6,709 nucleotides of DNA from Clostridium sp. CAG:167 (GTDB lineage: Bacteria > Bacillota > Clostridia > Lachnospirales > Lachnospiraceae). Positions 1 to 5,989 of the stretch are shown here, in pieces. A model generated the notes under the pieces. It did no database searches. It worked only from the letters and a program-made list of their open reading frames with translations, and was not told where the DNA came from. Position 1 is the first letter of the stretch. Every line of letters begins with the position of its first letter. Where the stretch lies: NCBI GenBank assembly GCA_000433735.1, contig HF998345.1:1-6709 (forward strand), given 5' to 3'. Position numbers and translations under genes: made by a program.

Positions 1-339
1 ACAACTACACCAACCGTAACTCCTGGCATCACACCATCCCCTTCTCCTTCCATGTCTGCCACGACGACACCAATACCATCCGCCACTTCCTCTGTGACAC
101 CACCAGCCGTGGAAACCACTACCATTGATGACGATAACACTCCGGCAGGCAGCCTTATCACAGACACCAATAAGAAGAAGGAGGCTTCCAAATCCTCTAC
201 CGAAATTGAAGATTCAGAAGTTGCTCTTAGTTCCACCCCGGACACCGGTGACCACAGTATGCCGATATATTCTGTCATTGCTGTAATGATATTAACCGCC
301 GGTGCTGTTACTATTCTTACCATAAAGAAAAAGAAATAA
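1..339 (+). CDS. C-terminal part of a sortase-anchored, Thr/Pro/Ser-rich surface protein (5' end outside window)
   Basis: The frame is open from base 1, so this is the tail of a longer gene; the ATG at 52 is internal and not a credible start. The visible 112 residues begin with a low-complexity Thr/Pro/Ser stalk (about residues 1-40), then a more charged Lys/Glu/Asp stretch. They end in a sorting signal: TPDTGD at about 79-84, a hydrophobic membrane segment at about 88-107, and a terminal KKKK. This is the tripartite LPXTG-type layout, with Thr in place of the usual Leu. Known for the family: sortase cuts between Thr and Gly and joins the protein to the peptidoglycan. The stalk probably spans the wall. 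The functional domain lies to the left of the window and its role cannot be stated. The gene converges on the minus-strand operon. Confidence is high for wall anchoring and low for anything else. Confidence 0.85.
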   Translation, partial: TTTPTVTPGITPSPSPSMSATTTPIPSATSSVTPPAVETTTIDDDNTPAGSLITDTNKKKEASKSSTEIEDSEVALSSTPDTGDHSMPIYSVIAVMILTAGAVTILTIKKKK

Positions 340-353
340 GAGTATCCATCACC

Positions 354-398
354 AAAAATAAAAAGATCAGGGCTTTCTGTTTACAAGCCCTGATCTTT
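354..398 (-). terminator. Rho-independent terminator of the minus-strand operon, possibly bidirectional
   Basis: Bases 362-375 and 385-398 are perfect inverted repeats of 14 bp (core GATCAGGGCTT / AAGCCCTGATC) around a 9-base loop at 376-384. On the minus strand the stem runs into TTTTTATTTTT (complement of 354-364), a classic intrinsic terminator placed just after the stop at 402. On the plus strand the stem is followed only by a short T run (396-398), so it could also end the surface-protein transcript, less strongly. The space between the two convergent genes (340-401) is almost filled by this element. Confidence 0.9.
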
Positions 399-401
399 CA
401 A

Positions 402-1031
402 TCATCCATCCACATCCATTCCATACCGCTTCAGATCCACCTTCCCATTCTCTACCACAACGCCCTCTTTTCTTAATTTTTCTGCCTGTTTACCGGCTCC
501 GCCGAAGGCAAATTCCCCAGACAATTTCCCTTTGTTGTTCACAACCCGGAAGCAGGGGATATGTTCCGGATCCGGATTTTTGTGCAGTGCATTTCCCACC
601 GCTCTTGCCATTTTTCGATCCCCGGCCATATGAGCCACCTGTCCGTAGGTTGCCACCTTTCCTCTAGGGATTTTCTTTACTGCCTCATAGATCCGTTTCG
701 TAGGACTGTCCGTCACCAGTGCATAACTTTCCTTTATCATTTGAAAAACATCTGTCTCCGGTATGGTTCCGTCCAGGATCAGCGTATTCCAATGCTCCTT
801 ATTCTGATGATACCCCGGCACCACTGAAGAGTACGCCCCTCTCCAGAAATCCCGGCTTTCAGGGGATACTTTTACATTCAGTCTGAGATATCCATCCATC
901 TCATAAGTCCACAAAAATGCCTTTTTACTCTGTCTGACTCTTACCAGCTGCCAGTTCGCATCCCGGAAAGGTGCATCCTGATAGGTGTCCGGAAAAGACA
1001 GACCATAATTTAAAACATCTTCCCGTTCCAT
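402..1031 (-). CDS. YjbR/MmcQ domain fused to an MGMT/Ogt-type alkyltransferase-like domain
   Basis: The protein has 209 residues in two domains. Residues 1 to about 107 resemble the MmcQ/YjbR family: an early FPDTYQDAPF, VKVSPESRDFWRGAY in the middle, and PGYHQNKEHW followed by ESYALV. Residues about 111-191 resemble the DNA-binding/active-site domain of O6-alkylguanine-DNA alkyltransferases: ATYGQVA (Tyr129), ARAVGNAL with the Arg finger at 143, Asn152, the active-site segment IPCFRVV with Cys160, and KEG with Glu189. Known for the family: the Cys accepts the alkyl group, helped by the next-door His of PCHRV. Here that His is Phe161, so repair chemistry may be altered, although the nucleophile is kept, unlike Cys-less ATL proteins. 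The start has AAGGAG six bases upstream and lies 22 bases inside the VanZ-family gene. It is the last gene of the operon, just before the terminator. Repair of alkylated DNA is an inference. Confidence 0.85.
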   Translation of the reverse strand: MEREDVLNYGLSFPDTYQDAPFRDANWQLVRVRQSKKAFLWTYEMDGYLRLNVKVSPESRDFWRGAYSSVVPGYHQNKEHWNTLILDGTIPETDVFQMIKESYALVTDSPTKRIYEAVKKIPRGKVATYGQVAHMAGDRKMARAVGNALHKNPDPEHIPCFRVVNNKGKLSGEFAFGGAGKQAEKLRKEGVVVENGKVDLKRYGMDVDG

Positions 1032-1510
1032 ATTTTTCTCCTTATCAAAGATACAAAAAAACAGAAAAGGATCCCCACCAGTGCCCCGGCGGCATCAATA
1101 CACACATCTGTGGCTCTTCCGCTGCGCCCCGGTACGAACAACTGGTGGATTTCATCGGTAGCCGCATAGGCTGTGGTAATAAGCCACGCAGGTATAAACG
1201 CTCCTTTTGATTTCTTTCTGAAAGAACTGACCGTCAAAAACACCCATACTGCTAACACCATATATTCCGCAGCATGGGCACACTTTCTCACCGGATAATC
1301 GATCCGTCCCGCCAGTTCTTTTTGCTCTTCTTCTGTCCAGTTTCTATATCCCGGCACAAACAGATAAGCCACTTTTTCTCCGGCACTCATACTCATTTCT
1401 GTAGATTCCTGCCCCGGTCTGGCAGAAAACCAGAAGATCAGAATCATCCAGCCAACCGTCAGTGCCAGAAAGATCCATTTTACGATTGATGTCTGGAAAT
1501 GCCTGTCCAT
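1010..1510 (-). CDS. VanZ-family integral membrane protein
   Basis: The protein has 166 residues with about four predicted membrane segments (roughly 10-29, 77-97, 104-121 and 135-156). VanZ-family signatures are visible: FSARPGQES just after the first helix (28-36), RKCAHAAEY (75-83), and TDEIHQLFVPGRSGRATD followed by a D-AAGALVG helix (118-146). Known for the family: VanZ of the vanA glycopeptide-resistance cluster gives low-level teicoplanin resistance, but most chromosomal homologues have no assigned biochemical role and are linked only generally to the envelope. The ATG at 1510 has AGAAGGA six bases upstream, inside rfbC, which it overlaps by 31 bases. Its own end overlaps the downstream gene by 22 bases, so translation of the three genes is probably coupled. 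An envelope role beside rhamnose synthesis is plausible. Drug resistance should not be assumed. Confidence 0.85.
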   Translation of the reverse strand: MDRHFQTSIVKWIFLALTVGWMILIFWFSARPGQESTEMSMSAGEKVAYLFVPGYRNWTEEEQKELAGRIDYPVRKCAHAAEYMVLAVWVFLTVSSFRKKSKGAFIPAWLITTAYAATDEIHQLFVPGRSGRATDVCIDAAGALVGILFCFFVSLIRRKIWNGKMF

Positions 1511-2085
1511 AACTGGTCCTTCTCACTTAAGATTAACGGCGTTCCATCTTCCAATGTATATCCATCTGCCTTGGAAGTACCTTTGTACTCCCCTTTTACC
1601 TGCGGCCACTCAATGCCGATCTCCGGGTCATTCCAGGCAAGACCGCCCTCATCACCAGGATGATAAAAGTCTGTACACTTATAACAAAACTCCGCCGTCT
1701 CACTTAATACCAAAAAGCCATGGGCAAAACCTTCCGGAATATAAAATTGCTTTTTATTTTCTTCTGACAAAATAATTCCATACCATTTGCCGTAAGTCTC
1801 AGAGCCTTTACGCAGATCTACTGCCACATCAAACACCTGGCCCCGGATCACACGCACCAGTTTTCCCTGAGGATACTGTTTCTGAAAATGCAGGCCCCTC
1901 AAGACACCTTTGCCCGACATAGACTGATTATCCTGTACAAATACCATATCCATGCCCTGTTCTTTCATGTCATTTTCATTATATGTCTCCATAAAATAGC
2001 CCCGCTCATCACCATGAACGGTAGGTGTGATCACCCGCAAGCCTTTGATTCCCTTCGGATCTTTTTCCACCTGAATCTGTCCCAT
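1480..2085 (-). CDS. rfbC: dTDP-4-dehydrorhamnose 3,5-epimerase
   Basis: This cytoplasmic enzyme (RmlC) epimerises dTDP-4-dehydro-6-deoxy-D-glucose at C3 and C5, giving dTDP-4-dehydro-L-rhamnose, the third step of dTDP-L-rhamnose synthesis. The 201-residue product shows the family's cupin pattern: HGDERGYFMETY (24-35), VLRGLHFQ with the catalytic His at 66, KLVRVIRGQVFDVAVDLR (75-92), FYIPEGFAHGF (114-124) and Tyr135 in EFCYKC, the likely catalytic tyrosine. The C-terminus (about 155-193, ending LSEKDQLW) also fits the family. The length is a little above the roughly 183 residues of enterobacterial RmlC. The ATG at 2085 follows AAGGAGG by nine bases. That site lies inside the last codons of rfbD, and only one base separates the two genes. 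The 3' end overlaps the VanZ-family gene. Confidence 0.96.
   Translation of the reverse strand: MGQIQVEKDPKGIKGLRVITPTVHGDERGYFMETYNENDMKEQGMDMVFVQDNQSMSGKGVLRGLHFQKQYPQGKLVRVIRGQVFDVAVDLRKGSETYGKWYGIILSEENKKQFYIPEGFAHGFLVLSETAEFCYKCTDFYHPGDEGGLAWNDPEIGIEWPQVKGEYKGTSKADGYTLEDGTPLILSEKDQLWTGISRHQS
1517..1523 (-). promoter_or_regulatory. Ribosome binding site of the VanZ-family gene, inside rfbC
   Basis: AGAAGGA on the minus strand lies six bases before the ATG at 1510 and is wholly inside the 3' end of rfbC. It supports this start and therefore the 31-base overlap of the two genes in different frames. Confidence 0.65.
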
Positions 2086-2086
2086 A

Positions 2087-2977
2087 CTACATTACCTCCT
2101 TAATATATCTCGCCAGTGCATCCTTCCAGTCCGGCAGCGGCTCAAATCCCTGTTCCACCAGTTTGGAACGATCCAGTCTGGAATTAAAAGGCCGCCTTGC
2201 CTTTGATACACCGTATTCTTCTGTTGTCACCGGCACCACCTGCAGATGCTCTTCATCATAGGCAGGATCCAAAACGGCTGCCTGCCTGAAAATCTCTGCT
2301 GCAAAATCGTACCAACTGATATAACCACCTTCGTTGGTGGCATGATAGATTCCATATTTCTCCGTCTGGATCATGTCCACCAACAGCCTTGCCAGATCCT
2401 TTGTATAAGTTGGTGTTCCAATCTGATCTTTCACTACGGTCAGGCGGTCATGATTTTTTCCAACCTTCAGCATGGTCTTGATAAAATTGCCGCCATTCAG
2501 ACCAAACACCCAGGCAATGCGTACAATAAAATAAGAAGACAGATATTGTTTTACCCTCTGCTCTCCCTGCCATTTTGTCTGTCCATAATAATTTAAGGGT
2601 GCATACTCTGTACAGTCCGGCTTCCAGGGTTTCGTTCCCTCTCCGTTAAAAACATAATCTGTAGAAATATAGACAAATCTGGCACCTAACGCCGCTGCTT
2701 CTTTTGCCAGATTTTCCGTTCCGGTAACATTCACTGCGTACACCGTTTTTTTGTTTTGTTCCTCTTCTGCCAGATCCACCGCTGTCCAGGCTGCGCAGTG
2801 AATGATTACCGTTGGCTTTTCCTTCTGCAACACCTGATGTACTGCCTTTTCATCGGTGATATCCAAAGGAATCCCTTCCTTCAGATCCGTTCCCACTGCC
2901 GGGATTTCTCTCTTTGCCAGCTCCTGCATGACATCATGGCCCAACTGTCCGGCAACTCCTGTTACCAACACTTTCAT
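2087..2977 (-). CDS. rfbD: dTDP-4-dehydrorhamnose reductase
   Basis: RmlD reduces dTDP-4-dehydro-L-rhamnose with NAD(P)H to dTDP-L-rhamnose, the last step of the pathway. The 296-residue product is an extended short-chain dehydrogenase/reductase. It starts with the Rossmann motif VTGVAGQLG (5-13), then has HCAAWTAVDLAE (60-71), AVNVTGTENLA (81-91), YISTDYVFNG (103-112) and the catalytic YGQTK (Tyr131, Lys135). WVFG and a C-terminal RRPFNSRLD complete the RmlD pattern. The frame stays open upstream to 3181 inside rfbB, but the conserved protein begins at MKVLVTG. The ATG at 2977 sits ten bases after a GGGGGAGG site, whereas the alternative ATG at 2986 is only one base from it. The start is 19 bases after the rfbB stop. 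The final codons, K-E-V-M-stop, also supply the ribosome binding site of rfbC. Confidence 0.95.
   Translation of the reverse strand: MKVLVTGVAGQLGHDVMQELAKREIPAVGTDLKEGIPLDITDEKAVHQVLQKEKPTVIIHCAAWTAVDLAEEEQNKKTVYAVNVTGTENLAKEAAALGARFVYISTDYVFNGEGTKPWKPDCTEYAPLNYYGQTKWQGEQRVKQYLSSYFIVRIAWVFGLNGGNFIKTMLKVGKNHDRLTVVKDQIGTPTYTKDLARLLVDMIQTEKYGIYHATNEGGYISWYDFAAEIFRQAAVLDPAYDEEHLQVVPVTTEEYGVSKARRPFNSRLDRSKLVEQGFEPLPDWKDALARYIKEVM
2095..2101 (-). promoter_or_regulatory. rfbC ribosome binding site embedded in the end of rfbD
   Basis: AAGGAGG on the minus strand is at once the Lys-Glu-(Val) codons of RfbD and a near-perfect Shine-Dalgarno site nine bases before the rfbC ATG at 2085. The rfbD stop (2087-2089) lies between the two, a layout that suits ribosome re-initiation and a fixed ratio of the two enzymes. 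Confidence 0.75.
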
Positions 2978-2987
2978 TACTGACATA

Positions 2988-2996
2988 CCTCCCCCT
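2988..2996 (-). promoter_or_regulatory. Ribosome binding site that fixes the rfbD start
   Basis: The minus strand reads AGGGGGAGG between the rfbB stop (TAA, 2999-2997) and rfbD. It is ten bases from the ATG at 2977 and only one base from the ATG at 2986. It therefore favours the start that gives MKVLVTG, which agrees with where homologous reductases begin. Confidence 0.75.
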
Positions 2997-4022
2997 TTAT
3001 CGGTTTCCGTACATTTTTTCATAATAATTCTGATACTCACCGGAAAGAATGGTTTCCCACCACTCTTTGTGATCCAGATACCACTGGATGGTCTTCTGGA
3101 TGCCGTCTTCAAATTTAGTCTCAGGCAGCCAGCCAAGTTCTGTATGGATCTTAGTTGGATCAATGGCATATCGCATATCATGTCCCTTGCGGTCTGTTAC
3201 GTAAGTGATAAGGCTCTCCGGTTTGCCCAGCGCCTTACAGATGATCTTTACAATATCGATATTTTTCATCTCATTGTGTCCACCTACATTGTAAACTTCT
3301 CCCTCTTTCCCTTTGTGCAGGATCAGATCAATGGCTTTGCAGTGATCCTCTACATACAGCCAGTCTCTCACATTTTCACCTTTTCCATACACCGGAAGAG
3401 GCTTGTCATTCAATGCATTAGCGATCATTAATGGAATAAGTTTTTCTGGAAAATGATAAGGTCCGTAGTTGTTAGAACAGCGACTGATGGTAACCGGCAG
3501 TCCATAAGTACGGTGATATGCTAACACCAGAAGATCTGCCCCTGCTTTACTGGAAGAATATGGACTGGAAGTATGAATCGGTGTCTCCTCGGTAAAAAAC
3601 AGATCCGGTCTGTCTAATGGCAGATCACCATACACTTCATCCGTGGATACCTGGTGATACCGCTCAATGCCGTATTTTCTGCAGGCATCCATCAGCACTG
3701 CCGTACCCATGATATTTGTCTCCAAAAACACCTGTGGATTTTCGATAGAACGATCCACATGGCTCTCTGCGGCAAAATTCACCACCATATCCGGCTTTTC
3801 TTCTTCAAACAAACGATATACTGCCTCCCGGTCCGTTATACTTTCCTTTACAAAACGAAACTGCGGATTGTCCATCACCGATGCCAGAGTGGACAGATTG
3901 CCTGCATATGTCAGGCAATCCAGACAGATGATCCGGTAGTCCGGATATTTCTTTAACATATGAAAAATAAAATTACTTCCGATAAAACCGGCACCACCGG
4001 TAACTATAATAGTTTTCTTCAT
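2997..4022 (-). CDS. rfbB: dTDP-glucose 4,6-dehydratase
   Basis: RmlB converts dTDP-glucose to dTDP-4-dehydro-6-deoxy-D-glucose with a tightly bound NAD+, the second step of the pathway. The 341-residue product is an extended SDR enzyme: VTGGAGFIGSNF (7-18), LDCLTYAGN (34-42), NFAAESHVDRSI (82-93), STDEVYGDL with the dehydratase acid pair Asp128-Glu129, YSSSK with Tyr155 and Lys159, RCSNNYGPYHFPEKLIP (181-197) and VRDWLYVEDHCKAI (218-231). All expected catalytic residues are present. The frame extends to an ATG at 4055, but AGGAG lies eight bases before the ATG at 4022, and that start gives the family's typical MKKTIIVTGGAGF beginning. It follows rfbA by 56 bases, the widest gap in the operon, in which I saw no convincing promoter or hairpin. 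Confidence 0.97.
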   Translation of the reverse strand: MKKTIIVTGGAGFIGSNFIFHMLKKYPDYRIICLDCLTYAGNLSTLASVMDNPQFRFVKESITDREAVYRLFEEEKPDMVVNFAAESHVDRSIENPQVFLETNIMGTAVLMDACRKYGIERYHQVSTDEVYGDLPLDRPDLFFTEETPIHTSSPYSSSKAGADLLVLAYHRTYGLPVTISRCSNNYGPYHFPEKLIPLMIANALNDKPLPVYGKGENVRDWLYVEDHCKAIDLILHKGKEGEVYNVGGHNEMKNIDIVKIICKALGKPESLITYVTDRKGHDMRYAIDPTKIHTELGWLPETKFEDGIQKTIQWYLDHKEWWETILSGEYQNYYEKMYGNR

Positions 4023-4078
4023 AACGATTTCTCCTAAAATTTTTTGGATTCTCACTTTTATTCAGTAACACATCACCC

Positions 4079-4966
4079 TTATTCAAGGTATTTACCATCT
4101 AATACATCCATCAGATACTGACCATACTGATTTTTCTTTACTTCTTCATATACTTTCAGCACATCTTCTCTTGTAATCCATCCATTGAGATAAGCAATCT
4201 CTTCCAGACAGGCGATCTTGCGGTGCTGGTGAGTCTCTATCGTCTTCACAAAATTGGTAGCGTCCACCAGACTCTCATGGGTTCCGGTATCCAGCCATGT
4301 AAATCCCTGGCCCAACAGTTCCACATTCAACTTTTCCTGTTCCAGATATATTTTATTGAGGTCGGTGATTTCAAGTTCGCCTCTGGCTGACGGTTTCAGC
4401 CCTTTGGCATACTCCACTACCCGGCTGTCGTAAAAGTACAGTCCGGTCACACAATAATTGCTCTTTGGTTTCGCCGGTTTTTCCTCGATGGAAATGGCTT
4501 TTCCCTGCTTGTCAAACTCCACAATACCGAACCGCTCCGGATCATCCACATAGTATCCGAAGATCGTAGCGCCCTGGCCTTTTTCTGCATTTTTCACCGC
4601 TTTACGGAGTCTTTTTTTCAATCCGTGGCCAAAGAAAATATTATCTCCTAACACCATGGCTACCGGCTCTCCACCAATAAATTCTTCTCCGATGATAAAG
4701 GCCTGTGCCAGTCCGTCCGGGCTTTCCTGCACCGCATAACTTAACTGCACGCCAAAATGGTTGCCGTCTCCTAACAGTTCCTTAAATCTCGGTGTGTCCT
4801 CCGGTGTTGAAATGATCAGTATATCCCGGATCCCTGCATTCATCAATACGGACATGGGATAATAGATCATTGGTTTATCATAAATTGGCAATAACTGCTT
4901 ACTTGTTACTTTGGTCAGTGGGTACAATCTGGTTCCCGAACCACCTGCTAAAATAATTCCTTTCAT
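4079..4966 (-). CDS. rfbA: Glucose-1-phosphate thymidylyltransferase
   Basis: RmlA joins glucose-1-phosphate and dTTP to give dTDP-glucose and pyrophosphate, the first and usually feedback-controlled step of dTDP-L-rhamnose synthesis. The 295-residue product has the normal length for the short (RmlA-type) thymidylyltransferases. It shows the nucleotidyltransferase signature LAGGSGTRLYPLT (6-18), SKQLLPIYDKPMIYYP (22-37), VLGDNIFFGHG (105-115) with the metal-binding Asp108, IEEKPAKPKSNYCVTGLYFYD (160-180, shown in part) and TWLDTGTHESL near 225-235. The C-terminal helices that form the allosteric dTDP-rhamnose site in known structures appear to be present. The ATG at 4966 follows AGGAGG by eight bases. 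It is 36 bases downstream of the deacetylase gene. Confidence 0.97.
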   Translation of the reverse strand: MKGIILAGGSGTRLYPLTKVTSKQLLPIYDKPMIYYPMSVLMNAGIRDILIISTPEDTPRFKELLGDGNHFGVQLSYAVQESPDGLAQAFIIGEEFIGGEPVAMVLGDNIFFGHGLKKRLRKAVKNAEKGQGATIFGYYVDDPERFGIVEFDKQGKAISIEEKPAKPKSNYCVTGLYFYDSRVVEYAKGLKPSARGELEITDLNKIYLEQEKLNVELLGQGFTWLDTGTHESLVDATNFVKTIETHQHRKIACLEEIAYLNGWITREDVLKVYEEVKKNQYGQYLMDVLDGKYLE

Positions 4967-5002
4967 AAAAACTACCTCCTATTTACTTTATTATTGAGAT
5001 AC

Positions 5003-5974
5003 TTATACCAGCGTTCCCTTTGGGTACACATCATTGGCATCGTATCTCGGTATCGTATAAACGTTATCTCTTTCCATCACAAAACTTCCGGCCTCTACCC
5101 CTAACGCCAGAGCGCACCGATTTTCCTGTATATACCGGATCACCGCATCACTGTAGTTGCCATAGGGATAATTCATGACCCAGTCTTTCTCCGGCACCAG
5201 ACCCTTGAAGCATATTCTTGCTTTTTCTATATCCTGCTTCATGTCGTCCTCTTCTAATTTACCAAGCCAGTAATGATCATACCCATGGATACCAAAGTAC
5301 ATTCCATGATCTTTCATCTCTTCCATTTGCTGACGATTCATATACAGTTTCTTTGCAAAAGATTCCTCTTCTTCCCCGATATATCTGGCAAAAAGTTCTT
5401 TGGCGATGTCTGTACGGATCCGCTCCGGCAGTGCATTCTGCAACAGCCTTTTAACAAAGATCACTTCTCCCGGATCCCACCGGTTTGGTACAGCCAGTTT
5501 CTGGTACAGTTTATCAAATTCCGGCAGATCGATTCCCTCTCGGCGGTACATTTCAACCTGTCGTCTGCACTCCTCAACTAATTTCTGAATGGTCACTTTT
5601 TCTCCGGCCTCTGCTGCCGCCAAAATAAAATGAATCCGGTTCACGGTCAGAAGTTTATGGTCTTTGACCGCCATGGCATTAGGGAAAAAAGCTCCTTTTG
5701 CTCCATATTTTCTGAGAACCTTATATACTACTTCATAATGATCCACATATCCGTCATCAAAAGTCAAAAGCACACCATGTTCCGGCAGTAAGCGGTCATT
5801 TTTCGTAACGACTGCCTCCACCAGATCTTCCATGGACAAAAAAGTATAATGCTCTTTCATATATGCCATCTGCTTTTCAAAAACAGACTGATCCAGTCCT
5901 TTTATATGCGGGTAAGCGCTGTTTTTCAGATCCCGGACATAATGGTACATAACCAGCTTAATTTCTTTACTCAT
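5003..5974 (-). CDS. Polysaccharide deacetylase family protein (CE4, NodB-like) with a large insertion
   Basis: The 323-residue protein carries NodB-homology motifs: MYHYV at 9-13, the metal and catalytic motif TFDDGY at 71-76 (Asp73, Asp74), HGYDH at 230-234 supplying the two metal-binding His (usual form H-S/T-x-x-H), NYPYGNYSD at 268-276 and a C-terminal IPRYDANDV. Between the first and second metal motifs, roughly residues 104-215, is a mostly helical, charged stretch absent from minimal CE4 enzymes. There is no signal peptide or membrane segment, unlike wall-acting chitin or peptidoglycan deacetylases, so a cytoplasmic substrate such as a lipid-linked or nucleotide-linked amino sugar is possible; this is inference. 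AGGAG lies five bases before the ATG at 5974. The gene starts 15 bases after the upstream hydrolase and precedes rfbA, which points to a role in the same polysaccharide pathway. Confidence 0.85.
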   Translation of the reverse strand: MSKEIKLVMYHYVRDLKNSAYPHIKGLDQSVFEKQMAYMKEHYTFLSMEDLVEAVVTKNDRLLPEHGVLLTFDDGYVDHYEVVYKVLRKYGAKGAFFPNAMAVKDHKLLTVNRIHFILAAAEAGEKVTIQKLVEECRRQVEMYRREGIDLPEFDKLYQKLAVPNRWDPGEVIFVKRLLQNALPERIRTDIAKELFARYIGEEEESFAKKLYMNRQQMEEMKDHGMYFGIHGYDHYWLGKLEEDDMKQDIEKARICFKGLVPEKDWVMNYPYGNYSDAVIRYIQENRCALALGVEAGSFVMERDNVYTIPRYDANDVYPKGTLV

Positions 5975-5989
5975 TCTTTCTCCTGTTTT

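Noticed and set aside
971..1210. Plus-strand open frames opposite the VanZ-family gene (971-1210 and 1274-1489)
   Set aside because: They are short, antisense to a clear membrane protein, and show no recognisable domain.
2246..2596. Plus-strand open frame of 116 codons opposite rfbD
   Set aside because: It is antisense to the conserved reductase, is rich in Cys and His as shadow frames often are, and has no family resemblance.
2978..3181. Upstream extension of rfbD to an ATG at 3181
   Set aside because: The extra 68 residues would overlap rfbB by about 185 bases and show no SDR sequence; the Rossmann fold and a good ribosome binding site mark the start at 2977.
2856..3431. Plus-strand open frame of 191 codons across the rfbD/rfbB junction
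   Set aside because: It lies antisense to two well-conserved enzymes, has no recognisable domain, and its composition is that of a reverse-frame shadow.
4023..4055. Upstream ATG for rfbB at 4055
   Set aside because: The extra 11 residues contain the AGGAG site itself and precede the family's normal MKKTIIVTGG start.
4023..4078. Possible internal promoter or attenuator in the rfbA-rfbB gap
   Set aside because: The gap is AT-rich, but I see no well-spaced -35/-10 pair and no stable hairpin with a T run.
4967..5002. Possible promoter ahead of rfbA
   Set aside because: A TAATAA-like string is present, but without a matching -35 at proper spacing; the gap is only 36 bases and mostly accounted for by the ribosome binding site.
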